Source: Chamaecyparis obtusa (Eukaryota; Streptophyta; Pinopsida; Cupressales; Cupressaceae). Taken from it: a stretch of DNA of 64,000 nucleotides. Both the position numbers and the translations under genes were made by a program. The first letter of the stretch is position 1; each line of letters opens with the position of its first letter. The stretch lies in assembly GCA_027943335.1 (NCBI GenBank), contig BSBK01006747.1:97502-161501 (forward strand). Reading direction: 5' to 3'. Positions 23,674 to 36,289 of the stretch are shown one piece after another. The notes beneath the pieces were generated by a model. That model had not been told where the DNA came from. It did no database searches and saw only the letters and a program-made list of their open reading frames with translations.

Positions 23674-24721
23674 TGTACACACAAAAGTAGTGCACTTCTA
23701 TGAATCCTTACAATAAAAAACACTCAAGAATGAGGTCTCAAAAATTAATCCATAGCTCTCTATGTATGGAGTTGCAAGATTATAAAATTGCTCTCAGCTA
23801 GAGCTATGAAGCTAATGACCTTGCTAGTCAACCACACAATGAGAGATTCAAATGAAGACAAGGGAAAGAGTGCCAATATCCCCAAGAATCCAAATGGAAA
23901 TGCAATGCAAGCTAGATTATAATGAGTATGCAATGCAAACCATACTAAGAAAGGAAATATGCAAGCTATACTATGGAAATGAAAGTACAATCTATGCTAT
24001 GAAAGGAAAGATTGAAGCTAAGCTATGAAAGGAAAATAGAAGTATTACAATCCTCCTAATTAAGCTATGTGAGATTAAACTATTGCATAAAGGAAAGCTA
24101 TATTAAGAATGCCATGATTATGAAACTATGAAAGAAAACTAAATGAAATGCAACAACAATGTCTTCAAAGCTTGGATGCAAGAAAGTCTTCAAAGAGCTC
24201 CAAATGACCTAGAAAACCTGCAACATAACATTAGCATAAAAAGATGATATATGCAAAATGAGAAGAGAGTTCTTCTTTTATAGGAAGTGAGAAAGAATGG
24301 ACCATGGAGATTAAGAGGCAAAAGATTTAATCAAGGGTGGAGCTTGAAAGAGGAGCAATCCATGTGCACAAGATTCCTCCAATGAGAAAATAAGAGCTAA
24401 CTTTTGTGTCCATGTGAGACAAAAAGTGCTTTTTCTTTTATTTTTAAAATAAGAATAATGCTTTCTTTGTGCAACTTAGGATAAGATGAAAAGTGGGGGA
24501 TTTTTATTTATTAAAAGGGGAGGGAATATTCTATTTAAATAAATAAAGACTTAGGATAAAATGGTTAGCCCAAGATAAATAATTGAAAATGATGAAAAAG
24601 ATTTGATCAAGGAAATTGATATAATTGAAAAATGTTGATTTTTGAAAAATATTGATTCAGGGATTTGATAAATTACTGAATGGGGGCTCAAAGTCTAGGT
24701 GACCATTTTAGGGTGCATACA
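23674..24721 (-). repeat. Element B 3' LTR
   Basis: TGTACACAC…GCATACA, 1048 bp, closely matching 47577-48624 (about 12 differences in the first 255 aligned bases by eye) and the solo LTR at 42709-43653. The middle holds degenerate short repeats around GCAAGCTAAGCTATGAAA. A minus-strand TATAAAA box lies at 24276-24282. Confidence 0.9.
24276..24282 (-). promoter_or_regulatory. TATA box in element B LTR family
   Basis: The minus strand reads CCTATAAAAGAAGAG. The same box is kept in the 5' LTR (48179-48185) and in the solo LTR (43252-43258), so it is a conserved promoter element of this LTR family. Confidence 0.6.
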
Positions 24722-24734
24722 TTTACCCCTCTTT
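24722..24734 (-). other. Element B polypurine tract
   Basis: The minus strand reads AAAGAGGGGTAAA directly before the 3' LTR, where the plus-strand primer is expected. Confidence 0.65.
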
Positions 24735-26179
24735 GACTAATTTGTGATCATTTCAGGAACACATGCAGTCAAAGAATAAATTGAAATGTGAGATCGATCT
24801 GGGATCACAAAACAACCTAGATGTGTGTTCATTTTGGGAACACATTAGGACAAGCATAAACATGAGCTGGAAGACAAGACTAACACCGTCGCTGCTAGGT
24901 GTAAATCAAGACTTGGAAAAAACTATCATCATCGCTGCTAGGCAATAATCATGTCTAAAAATAGGAGATAAAAATCAAAAGACAAAATCACCACCATCAT
25001 TGCTAGGTGATAATTAAGTCTTCAAAAAGAAATCTCAAGCTGAGTTGAATGATAAAGCTCAATCAAAGATTAAAGATGAAAAGCCACTAGGTACTTCCCC
25101 CTCAAAGTTGAAATTGAAATTAGATACAGGAGAATAGCAAACTGAAAAACTTGATCAAGTCACTAGAGATCACAATAAAAAATGAAGCGTGATAGGAGAA
25201 CCATCAAGTAGTGAAGATATGCCCCAATTTGATTGAAAAAGATATAGGATAAAGATGCAGTCAAATATGAGAAAGGAGTGAATCAAATGAAGATGAATGA
25301 TAGACTATAAGTTTGAGAGACATGGGGGATGAAGAAATGAAGATGCCCCAACAAAAATCAAAGGATCAGGCCTCAAAAGTTTAGCCAACTGCGTAGAATA
25401 AGAAGAAAATTTGAAATGCAATTTTGACTATCAAGATTAACTTGGATTTTGATTTTGAGTCTGAAAATGGATCCAGGATGTCGAAATTATGTAGGGGTGC
25501 AATTTTCATGCAATTCTGAGGAGTTTTGAAAATTAGGTCAAAAAGTCAAAATGCTATAAAAGGGGCAAAAAGTGTCAGTTTCAAAATCATTTGACTTTTA
25601 TTGATTTGAGAATTTTGAGAGGTTAGAGAGATAAAATGGCCCAGTAAGTAGCAGTTCCCATCCATGGACACCGATTTGAGCACGCCTAGTTGCACAACCG
25701 GCCTCCACACTATGCTACCCCCGTTATGTTTTCAGAAAAAACTTGCTTTTTGCATCATTTATGAGTATTTAATGCATTAAAACATGTTTTTAATTGTTTT
25801 TCAAATTTCAAATTTCTAGTCTAAGCGAAAAGTCATGTGACACTTTAGAATCATCGTGGCCTTTGAGGAGAATTGTTGTGCGACACTTCGTGGGACAAAA
25901 TAGTGTCGCACAACATAGGATGAAATGTTGCACGACACTATGTGAAGTGTTGCCCGGATAGAAAACTATCACACTGCTATAAGATAAAGTGTCACATGAC
26001 ACTTAGTCAAAAAATAGTGTCGCCTAGTATAAAAAGTTGGCATGTTTTAATGTTTTTGAGCAAAATAACATGGGTCCTGACAATGTTTAATTTTAAAATG
26101 CTTTGTACTAATATTATACATCCTTCATGACATGTTTTTGACATCTAGTTTGAGTTAAATGACTTACAGGAGCACTTCC
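24735..26179. other. Element B 3' non-coding region with short repeats
   Basis: No coding sequence was recognised. Three imperfect repeats around TCGCTGCTAGG lie at 24884, 24927 and 24992. A cluster of palindromic GTGTCGCAC/TGACACTT motifs lies at 25832-26032. Confidence 0.5.
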
Positions 26180-26735
26180 CTATGCTCTGCATCAGAGCAC
26201 CTCAGGTGATTGGTTTGTGATTTTTCTAAGATCTGGATGATCTGGGCAAGGCCGATTTGAAGGCCATGGGCATTTGGTACCTACTGTAGATGCCCCATAT
26301 TAGAGTTGACCATGGGTTGTTGACTCAACTTGCCGAGAGATGGCATAGTGAGCACAACACCTTTCACCTACCTACCGAAGAGGCATCTATTACTCTTGAG
26401 GATGTCTATCGGATCCTATGGGTTCCGTGCTATGGAGAGCCTGTAAGTATAATCATGTTTATAGATAGTCATAGTTGTAAAGTTTTCCATATGATAGAAA
26501 CTAACATGATTGTTTGTTGACACAGGTATACTATGATCAGGATCCAATAGTGAGGAGACAGGTTATTCAAGGTATGTTCCAGGATGTCACCATCCTAGAC
26601 CGACACGTCAGCTAAGATCAATTGATGGATGAGTTTGGTAGGGACTTCCCAGTACCTTGCATTGTTGCTTCTTTTATTGGATAGCCCCTTATCCCTGATA
26701 GGAGTCAGAAGGGCTTCCCACTAGGATGGGGAAGG
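26180..26735 (+). pseudogene. Plant mobile domain (PMD) gene, first part, antisense to element B
   Basis: On the plus strand, opposite to B's gag-pol, the sequence encodes the start of a plant mobile domain: DHGLLTQLAERWHSEHNTFH, LPTEEASITLEDVYRILWVP, then after an 83-bp intron VYYDQDPIVRRQVIQGMF and GFPLGWGR. PMD (aminotransferase-like) proteins occur in host genes such as MAIN/MAIL1 and in transposable elements. Extra antisense ORFs downstream of pol have been reported in Tat elements. A TAG just before MPHIRVDHG and one in the second exon are at probable Gln codons. Coding stops at 26735 where a foreign insertion begins. Confidence 0.75.
26443..26525 (+). other. Spliceosomal intron in the PMD gene
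   Basis: 83 bp, GTAAGTAT…TTTGTTGACACAG. Removing it joins GAG CCT to GTA TAC TAT in phase and completes the expected PMD wording (GEP|VYYDQD). An intron on this strand means the PMD gene was transcribed in antisense to the element. Confidence 0.7.
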
Positions 26736-28111
26736 TGTAATGCCCAAAATTTTGGGTCATAACACAACCAACAAATTTTTTATTTTTTATTTTTTTAAGG
26801 ATAATAGTGCCAAGTTATAATGTGGTTTAACAAGTGACAAAGACAAAAGTACGAAAAGAGTCTGAAGAACCAATTTTATACAATGTTGGTTCCCAACATT
26901 TACCAGTTGCTTAAGTTTTAACAAGGAAACCATCTATGTGGAGATGTTATATTCAAAGTTACCTTAACATTAAAGCTTGATTATGAGGGTACCTTAATAA
27001 AGAATATTTAATAATCGTCATATTGGCTAGACCAATTTGATTTTCAAGAAAATAAGTTACATTTTATTTTAAAAACATTAGCCCCTTATGTTCATCCCTA
27101 AATGCAACATTAAAGGACAACATATTATACAAATATTTCTTTTACAATGTTGATTTGTACTAAACATTATCCTGCTTGATAAGCATTAAACATCATTACA
27201 ACGGTTAACAAATAATAAAGTATTAAGTGGCACTAACTAAATTAGTTACCATTTAATAGATTTATTAGTGTTCAAGGTTAATTAATTTAAGGCCTAATTT
27301 TCAATGATTGCCCTATAATCCCAATTTAATACTCACTAATAATAATCTACTAAGTTACAATAGTATTAATTAACAAAATTATTAAATAATATTAATTATA
27401 AATTATTAAATAACTTCTCAATAATTATTATTAAATATAAATTAATAACTATGATTCAACAAATAAAGTTAAAACATTTAACAAATGAGTTAATAAGATC
27501 ATTTATTTTGTTTAATAAAATTCCTAATATACATTAACACGCATCTCATAAAAAACTTACTAATTCCCTAAACTATCTTAACCATTCAACTAACCTACTA
27601 ATTAATCCTAAGCAATCAATTAACAACCTACCCTAAGCTACTCCTATCTTACCTAAGCCCTCTAACTAGACATCTACTCCCTACCCTAGACTTCACATCA
27701 TATTCCCAACAAAGTCTAGGGTATGAAAATCAAGGATATGGGAGCATGTAAAAAGGTGGGGGCAAGTTTAGTGGTCCCACTAATAACTTGTGCCCAAACC
27801 AAGCATGAAAAAAAAAGTCTTCATCAAAGACCTGTGCAATAAAGGTGGAGGAATGTATGAGGGGACATGGGGATTTGGGGTCCCACCCCATTCCCCACAC
27901 ATTTTCCAAGGAGGATACCCACGTAGGTAAGGTAAAAGGTTTAAAGAATAAGCAACCAACACATGGGCTAAGTCAAATGCATTTATAACAATGCAGGCCT
28001 AAATTTATTATGGGTAAGATGTGGTCTCCCATACCCCTACGCCACTTTTGGGGAGTTATGAAGGTGTGGGGAAATAAAGATATATTTAATTGATAAGGAA
28101 TTTAATTAGAT

Positions 28112-28204
<93 letters not shown>

Positions 28205-31200
28205 GACTGTGGCATGGATTTGTATGGGATTTTTTTCCCATACAAAATCCAGAGACCTGTAGGTCTCCAATTGCCCTTTTCATTTAAATTTTGTATGTGA
28301 TATTTTAATTTTCTCTCCATCTTTACATGGTATAATTTTTTTTTTTGTTTGGTTTAGGTACATAGGAAGTGTTATAGATGATAAATCAATTTATCATTTG
28401 AAACATGAAGTCTATTTTTGAAATGAATTTTAATGTTAAGAATAGATCAAATTGCTCAACTAAATTCATTGCTTCTAAAACAATATGCAATAACAACCTA
28501 TCAAAATTAACTTGTAAAGATAGAGAGGTAGAAATCTTATTCTTTGTTTGCAACTCATTAAACATATAAATACAATGATTTCCATGCAATAACTACAAAG
28601 TATTAATAACTCTCTTCTATTTGATATAACCAAAAACACACTATATTATACACATTACAACTTCAAATGGAAATGAGTTTTGCATTTCAAGAGTAACATA
28701 AATTTTTAAATACATCCGCACAATTCAAATTTACATACAGAAGCCTCTTTAAGGACTTTTAAAGAACAATAAAATACAAGATTTAGGCTTCTTCTTTCAT
28801 CAAGAGGATTAAAAAATTACACATGTACACTCCTCAACTTTGGGAGCTATTTTTCTACATCTTGGATAACTCTTTATCCTCCAAGCCTTGCACCTACATG
28901 GAACTTCCAAAAATCTACAACAATCCAAGACAAAATAGAAGACCATGGGGAGCTCACCTCTCATCCTAGGCCTCTCATGAGGCCACCCCTGAGCTTGGGG
29001 AAATCACATTAAATGGGATACATTCACAAACACAAAACACTCACAAGAATACATACAATTAACCCAAATTCCCTCAAGGGTGAAACTAAGAAATGCCAAG
29101 AAATTCTCTTGTGGGGTGTGGGTGGGGGTGGAAAATCCATGGAGACAACCATTGCATGAAAAACAAGGCCACACATGGACCCAAATAAACACAATATCAA
29201 AACAAGGCTCACATGGGCAATTTTTCCCTCCTTATACCCCAAATGCCTCATGGGCTAAAATGCAAGGTTACTTAGGGAAAACACTCAACCCAAGTTTCAT
29301 CTTTCCCCACACATGGAGGAGACTCTACACATGGAGTTGCCTCCATTTCCCACACCCCCTCTTGGTTTCTCTTCCCTCCCACGGGTGAGTGAATCCAAGA
29401 GTATACAACCCAAATCCAATTACAAAGAAAACACATGAAATGCTTGCTCTCACCATGACCAACCATGGGGATCTAAAACATAACAAAAATAAAGTGAAAT
29501 GCTTCCTCCATGACCAACCATGGGAAGCCAAAGAAAACCATAAGCTCATGCATTCTCTACAATAGAAGAGAGAGCGAAATTCCAACCTCAAGTCCAAAAT
29601 GCAAAAATGATGGTGAGTTGAGCCCTTTTCCCAATTCCTAGCTTTCTTCCTCCTCTAACTTTGGTGATCTCTAAGGATAGAGAGTGGGTGAACAACCCCA
29701 ATGTTCTCCAAAATTCTACTAAAAAGACCTCTAACCCAACTCCCAAAATCTTAGGGAAAGGAAAGCCCTCTCATTGGTTGACAAAACCCCAAACCTTACA
29801 CACGCCTCTCCTCATAAAGGTGGTCCTTGGAGGTGGGTGAGCTAGGACTTCTCCAAAACAAGGAAGATGGTCATGAAAATACTTTTTGGGCCATATGACA
29901 AGATGCAATCTCGCTCAAAAATAAATATGCACTTTTGGAGGGGTCAAAAAATCAATTTTGGGCTTCTCCCATGTTGAAAATACCCGTAACCCATAGGTAC
30001 ATGGAATGGGTTAGCTAAATATGTATAAAACCACTCCCTAAGGCCACTTTTAACCCTCTAAAACTCATGATTAAGAGCATGCACGAAAATGGAAGATGGG
30101 GACTTCATTATGGGGTCCTATGACAAGTGGGTGTACTTACGATTTCCCCCTAAAGGCTTCTAGAATGCTCTCACTCAACCACATGGCATACCTTGATAAA
30201 ATTAAACACTAGTGTCAAGTGACACTTCACAAAATAACATCACACACAAGGTATGTCTAATTTTTCACAACACTTTACATTCCTACACACATATATCCAA
30301 ATTACTATTACGAATAAAATACTTTACGACAAGGCCTCAGGTCTCTTCATAGATGGGCCTTGGCTTAACTAATTGCACATACATTCAATGTGATTTCCCT
30401 TAATATAATTCCATGGTCCTTCCACCTACAAAACCTTAATGCAACATCAGTAATTCAAGGAAGAAACCAATATAATTAATTATACAAAATACAACATCCC
30501 TACAATAATCCCAATCCAACTGCATATGATCATATAGGGTACAATAGTCAAACCAATACACTTTCAATTTCATAATTCAATTTCATAACTCAATTGCATC
30601 TCTAATGCATACTAATCTCATAATTCCATTGAAATCATGATCATCAATAATCTAACATCATCAAAAGGTAATCATCAATTACTCATAACATCAATGTAGT
30701 GAAGATGTCTAACATGATATTCATTTGCAACATAGAATTCAATTGCATTCTTACAACCACTTTCTCATAATTCATGATTCAATGCATATGTCTAATCACT
30801 TTAATATAGTGCATAATTCAAGTGCATATAATTTTATACACACAAATTATAATTTCTACTGCGTAATCAAAGTCACATAAAGTATAGTGCCCTCATATAG
30901 ATCATAATCCAAATGTAGGCTTGCAAACATATAGAATACATTAATTATTTCAATTCAATTCAATCCACATAATTCAATTGCATAACCCCATAACACTCCT
31001 AATCCCAAGGATTCTCAATTTTCCGCAGCATAAAATTTAAGATAAATCAATGGTTCAACATAGGAAAGGGGTAACCATAATAGTCAGGTCCTATAAAATT
31101 CTTATCATGAGTATGATTAAATTTCCTAATCTAGGAAAACAAAATGCATAATAATCCTGTTACTCTAGGATCTAACAAATCCTTGTTCAGGGTTCTAATA

Positions 31201-31620
31201 ATATCACCAAAACATCACTATGGTATAACCATATAATACATCATCAAAACATTACTCATCCTCCTCGTAGGAGTTACTAGAATCATCACATCAACTATTA
31301 ATTTAATCCAAGATAAACTTATGACTTAACACATAACTAAATTGGCATTTACATCTCGACTTCTTGAATCTAATCCTTACGACAAAAGTACTCAATGGAA
31401 CCTTAATAGTCTAGCTGGATCTATGATCTACAACGTAACATACTACATCCAATATTCACTTACACAATTAATAACCAAAAGATATCACCTCTGTCATTGT
31501 GACACTTAGTTGATAGGTACTAATATGAAGGTACAATATATAGGTCTATCTCAAGGTACAATTCCCTTAGGGATTTACCAATCATCCAGATACTATAAAA
31601 TCCCTTAATCCTTCGACATC
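26736..31620. mobile_element. Unidentified 4.9-kb insertion in the PMD gene
   Basis: PMD coding is interrupted here and resumes at 31621. The left end reads TGTAATGCCC followed by the palindrome CCCAAAATTTTGGG; the right end reads CTTCGACATC. The flanks gaagg (26731-26735) and gaagt (31621-31625) may be a 5-bp target duplication with one change. No coding sequence, internal LTR pair, TIR or PBS was found by eye. The long frames near 29000-29600 have no motifs. It might be a very long solo LTR, a large non-autonomous element or an old composite. Confidence 0.5.
28116..28200. repeat. (AT)n microsatellite
   Basis: About 85 bases of uninterrupted AT dinucleotides within the unidentified insertion. 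The Tyr-Ile repeat translations here are artefacts of this tract. Confidence 0.95.
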
Positions 31621-32901
31621 GAAGTGTTGAGGAAAATGTGGAAATGGGGTGGGCCTTACAAGAGGTTACTAACAGATCTAGTGGCACAACCACGATGGAT
31701 GGTATGGGGTCCGGCAATTTTAGCTGATATGTATTATGAGCTTCATGAGATCATGTATCGAGATGGCAGGACTTGGACATGCAGGGCCATACTCACACAG
31801 ATATGGGTATGGGAGAACATTGATGTAGTGCATCCCCGAGTGTAGCCTAGGGAGCCTAGGTATCCCTATATGTACAGATATATAGGTTTCATCTCGTAGG
31901 CACATAGCGGAGATCTTTTGTATTATCACAGGGTGTTGGATGAGCTCACCTCATTCACATGGATGCCTTATAGGACAGTGGAGGGATGGAGTGATAGGAG
32001 AGAGCTGGATTATATGCTTTGCAATTGGCCACTAGTAGGTCACCATGCAAATATTATTGAGAGATTTGTGAACACTCGGGTGTGGAGGCAGTTTGGATGC
32101 CAACAGAGGGTGTCCATGGAGACTATGACACATGCTTGATTTCACGATGAGGAGGGGCATGGTTGGCTACAGATGTTGGATTACCAGCAGGAAGTATAGG
32201 AGATAGCTACCATCAGGAGAGATCCATGGGAGTACCTACCGAACATGGCAGATGAAGGTGTAGATGCAGCTTACAGAGTTGAGAGACGTAGGACTCCATT
32301 CCCTAGATTTACTATACTAGATGCATAGGTTGCAGCATAGGGGGATGATGGCGGAGATGGTAGAGATGGAGGAGTTGGCAGAGATGGAGGGGATGGAGGA
32401 GATGGAGGGGATGGAGTGGATGGAGGGAGAGGGAGAGGGAGAGGGAGAGTGATGGAGAGAGGGGAGGGATCGGGATTAGGTGGCTGAAAATGGCCATGGG
32501 GACAGAGATCAGTGACTTTAGAGGATGAGGCGAGACCAGCTCGCCAATAGGCATAGGTGTAGCAAGATCAACCTGTGGGAGGAGAGGACTTGAGAGCCAA
32601 GATACAAGCTCTAGAGTTAGAGATACAGTAGCTTAGGATCACCATAGCTGTTAGGGAGCAGTAGCTCATAGATCAGCGAGATGAGATAGAGCATCGAGAG
32701 AGGTAGCTATAGGTTTCCCTTGTAGAGAGATAGAGAAAGGTAGAGTGGGTGGTGTATTACCATGGTCTCTACGTACAGGCCATTCTAGAGGGCTAGAGAG
32801 TGCCTTCCTACTCAGCCATAGTGGGTAGATCAGATGTAGTGCCAGATGCAGCACCACCACCTCCACCACCAGGTCCTCAGGATGGTGGGAGCGAGTCCTA
32901 G
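31621..32901 (+). pseudogene. PMD gene, second part with Gly/Arg-rich tail and coiled coil
   Basis: Coding resumes as VLRKMWKWGGPYKRLLTDLV, then WGPAILADMYYELHEIMYR and RAILTQIWVWENID, the typical PMD C-terminal half, followed by WMPYRTVEGWSDRRELDYM. A Gly/Asp repeat tail (32340-32440, GDGG/GRGRGRGR), a Glu/Gln-rich coiled-coil-like stretch and a Pro-rich end (APPPPPPGPQDGG) precede a TAG at 32899-32901. The whole part stays in one frame; the internal TAG/TGA codons fit Gln or Arg to stop transitions. A one-base offset with the first part remains at the insertion site. Confidence 0.75.
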
Positions 32902-34537
32902 GTTTAGGGATTAGGTTTAGATGTTTTGAGATATCATGAGACTTTGATCCAATTGGGATCCCATATTGTATATTGTATCATATCATTTATATATATGAGA
33001 TTACTGGATATTCGATATATCTTGTGTTCCAGTCTCACTTGTGATGGATGTATCAGTGTGTATATTGTCTTGTTATTTTGCTCAAAATGTATGTTTTAAA
33101 TATCCATGTATATGCTCTCCCATAGATGTATGTTAAATCCTCATGTGTATGATGTAGTCTCATGTTTCTGAAAATGACATCTCTTAGGATATAGATATAA
33201 TGATGTGATTAACCCCTTGTGATGACAGGAATAGGTTGTGATGAAAAAGACAAGGAGCGAAAGATATGATAAAAAAGAAAGAAGGATGAGAGCAGTTGAC
33301 CAACAGGTCCTCAAAAGATAAAAGAAGAGCCCTCTCCTCATGAAAAATGCAAGACTAATCTATTATGAACCTAAAAATGCAAACTACCATGAAAGTGGTT
33401 GACATGCAAGGTCACAACACTTATAGACATCTAATAATCATCATCGAGCTTTATTGGTAGTGTCATAAGATCATACAATACACACTACTATGACTATGTG
33501 AATCTGAATATGATTGTGGGAATCTCACCTAGGCATCAAAGACATATAGGTCAAGATGACTAGTGCAGTGAGATTACATGAGTTTAGTATGGCAAGATTA
33601 TACTCGCATCAAGACACAAGGAAAGTCAAGATGACTAGAAGTATGCACTTGCAAAAATAGTCAAGGATAATATCTAGTAGGTCCTTAGTGTCAAGTAGGT
33701 CAAGAATAAATGCTAATGACAATAAGGACTAACAAGATATACCCAAAAATAGATAAAGCAATAAAACATGTTCTCATGCCATCAGTCTTCTAGCTATGCA
33801 TCATTGAAAACTTCTCAGGGAGAGAACACTCATCAAAGAAATTGTCATAGATAGCACAAAAAGAAATAAAGTCAAACAAGTCTCAATGAGTCGAGTGTTT
33901 AAGTGCATGTGTGTAGGTCATAGAGTCAAACTTTGAGTATCACATCTGTGAGTGGGAAATATCATATCATACTGAACTGCGGGTAGGAAATCTAATAAGT
34001 GTTAAAAAACACTTGATACTAGGGTAGTATTGAAAAACACTATTGGGGTAGTGTTGAGAAACACTATTTGCAAGGATGTCCTAGAAACCAATGCATCCTA
34101 GAGGCCAAAGCTAAGACAATTATGCCCCCTAGACAAAGAAAAAGACCAATTCGAAACCAAGGCAATAAGGTCAAGGGATGATGGAGAAAGGCTAAGTGTC
34201 GAGGATGCATGCTAAAATACAAGGGTGCAAAGGCCTCAAGTAGCGTCTGTTTCCAAGTTTTCACCACTTGGAAGATTTTTTTATTTTTCAATTTTTTTGT
34301 ATTTTTTCTACCAAGGTGCATGTTTCTAGGTTTTCACCAAGGCACTTTTTCTATTTTTTTGAATTTTTTGAATTTTTTGATTTTTTTGGTGAGACATCAA
34401 AGCCCCTATTGCTAGGTTTTCACTAGGATGCTCTTTTTTAAGGACTTTTTATACTCTTTAGCATCATATATGAATTTTTTTGTATTTTTTCAGGATCCAT
34501 AAATATGTACAAAGGATGCCCTAAGACAAAATAGGCA
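32902..34537. other. Spacer between the PMD gene and the integrase end
   Basis: Non-coding. 34240-34500 is T-rich and carries three imperfect AGGTTTTCACCA repeats (about 34253, 34331 and 34413). PMD and pol are convergent, so their transcripts would end here. Confidence 0.5.
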
Positions 34538-35700
34538 TCATGGATAGAACTTCTTGAGGTGCAAAACATTGATAGGATCAGGGAGTTGTTCTCCCTCCTC
34601 ATCAGTTAACAAATAAGCACCTATGCCAAAAGTAGCAGTAATAACATACGGACCAAGCCAATTAGGTTCAAATTTTCCCTTCTATTCTTGATTCTATTGG
34701 TTGCTCAGATTCTCACATAGGACAAGATCTCCCACTTGAAATTCTCTAGGGTGAACCTTCTTGTTGAATTCCTTAGACATGCATTTTTTATAGAATCTCA
34801 TATGATCAAAAGATGATTTTCACTTCTCATCTCGAAGTTCTAATTCTTCTAATCTCATGGTGCGGTAATCCTCATCTATTACTAAACCTTTGAGAGAGAC
34901 TCTGAGTGAAGGGATCTCTACCTCTAAAGGTAACACTGCTTCAGCACCATAGGCTAGGGAAAAAGGAGTAGCCCCTGTAGGAGTATAGATACTCATTCTG
35001 TAGGCCCATAAGGTTGGATTGATCTGTAAGTGCCAATCTCAACAATTCTTGTGAACCATCCTTTGAAGAATCTTAAGAATGGTTTTATTAGAAGCTTCTG
35101 CTTGTCCATTTCCTTGTGGGAAGTAAATGGAGGACCAATGTTGTTTGATTTTAAACTTTTTGCAAAGGTGATTAAGGTCCTTGTTCTTAAATTGACCTCC
35201 ATTGTCAGTGATAATCTCAGAAGGCACTCCAAACTGACAAATGATGTGATTCAGAATGAACAATGAAACTATCTTGCTTGAGGCAACAAAAAGTGGGACA
35301 ACTTCTACCTATTTTGTGAAATAATCAGTAGCCGTAATAATAAACTTATGTCCACCTGATGAGTTGGGATGAATCTGCCCAACAAGGTCAAAGGCCCAGC
35401 GCTGAAATGGCTAATGAGAAATAGAAGGAATCAGCTCCCTACTTGGAGCATGAATCAGGTTTCCATGTTTTTGACATTTTTCACAAGACTTAGCAAAGGC
35501 CACTGCATCTGTCTACATCATGGGCCAATAATACCCAACCCTAAGCAACCTTCAAGCCATGGCAAGAACATTACAATGCCCTCCAAAAATGCCCTTGTGA
35601 ATGTCTATTTAGGCTTGGTCAGATTCCTCCTTTTCCAAGCACCTAAGCATTGTCCCATCTAAACCCCTCCTATAAAAATCACCAGAGATAAGGGAATGGT
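34538..35700 (-). pseudogene. Element B integrase
   Basis: An N-terminal HHCC-type zinc finger (HKGIFGGHC… and CEKCQK), a catalytic core with Asp in FDLVGQIHP, Asp in EIITDNGGQF (about 35204-35206) and Glu in GNGQAEASNK, then a C-terminal domain with KVHPREFQVGDLVL and an end LPDPINVLHLKKFYP followed by TGA at 34538-34540. All three catalytic acids are present. Premature stops sit at probable Gln or Trp codons (for example TDYFTK*VE). It is in the same frame as RT and RNase H. Confidence 0.85.
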
Positions 35701-35899
35701 GAGAGGCATTACGGACATGGTTTTTTCTTTCAGAATGGTTAAATGTTTCAGGGATGGTGCCATCACAGAGATATGAATATATAGCACCATAGTAGGAGGA
35801 CTCATGAGTGACCAGGGTACAAATGACATGGCTTTCAGACGAGTCAAAAATGGGATGACGTAACTCTTCCACCTGGAAGACAAATCTTGATTCATGTTC

Positions 35900-36289
35900 T
35901 TCCAACTGAAGGAGTGAGGCTAGTGTAGCCATAGCATCTGCAACTTTGTTTTCTTCTCTAGGGATCTGTTGAAATGTCACAAATGTAAAGTAGCATCACA
36001 ATGAATCAACCATCTTTTTGTAAGGTATCAACTTATCATCCTTAGTTTGGTACTCTTCATTTACTTGGTTGATAATCAATTGTGAATCCCCAAAGACATG
36101 TAATTCTATTATGTTCCATTCTATAGCCAACTTCAGTCCATTGGTGAGAGCCTCATATTCTGCAATATTATTTGTGCAAGGGAACAAAAGTTTGTAAGCC
36201 TTAGGTATGTTGTACCCATGAGGAGAAATGAACAATACTCCAGATCCTGAGCCATTTTTCATATTGGAACCATCAAAGAACATTTTCCA
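35900..36289 (-). pseudogene. Element B archaeal-like RNase H (aRNH)
   Basis: The translation reads WKMFFDGSNMKNGSGSGVLF (Asp 141 of the frame from 36694), NNIAEYEALTNGLKLA (Glu 181), HVFGDSQLIINQV (Asp 203) and ends EENKVADAMATLASL. The three acids and the terminal V-A-D are kept. The position between the gypsy RNase H and integrase is the usual one for Tat/Ogre elements and contrasts with element A. Confidence 0.85.

Noticed and set aside
25832..26032. Possible CRISPR-like repeat cluster
   Set aside because: Repeat spacing is irregular, motifs are palindromic and degenerate, and the context is a plant retrotransposon.
28086..28320. Overlapping frames rich in Tyr-Ile
   Set aside because: They are translations of the (AT)n microsatellite, open in all phases, not genes.
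29004..29597. Group of overlapping frames on both strands in the 4.9-kb insertion
   Set aside because: No domain, no codon continuity and mutually overlapping; explained by a local GC-richer stretch.
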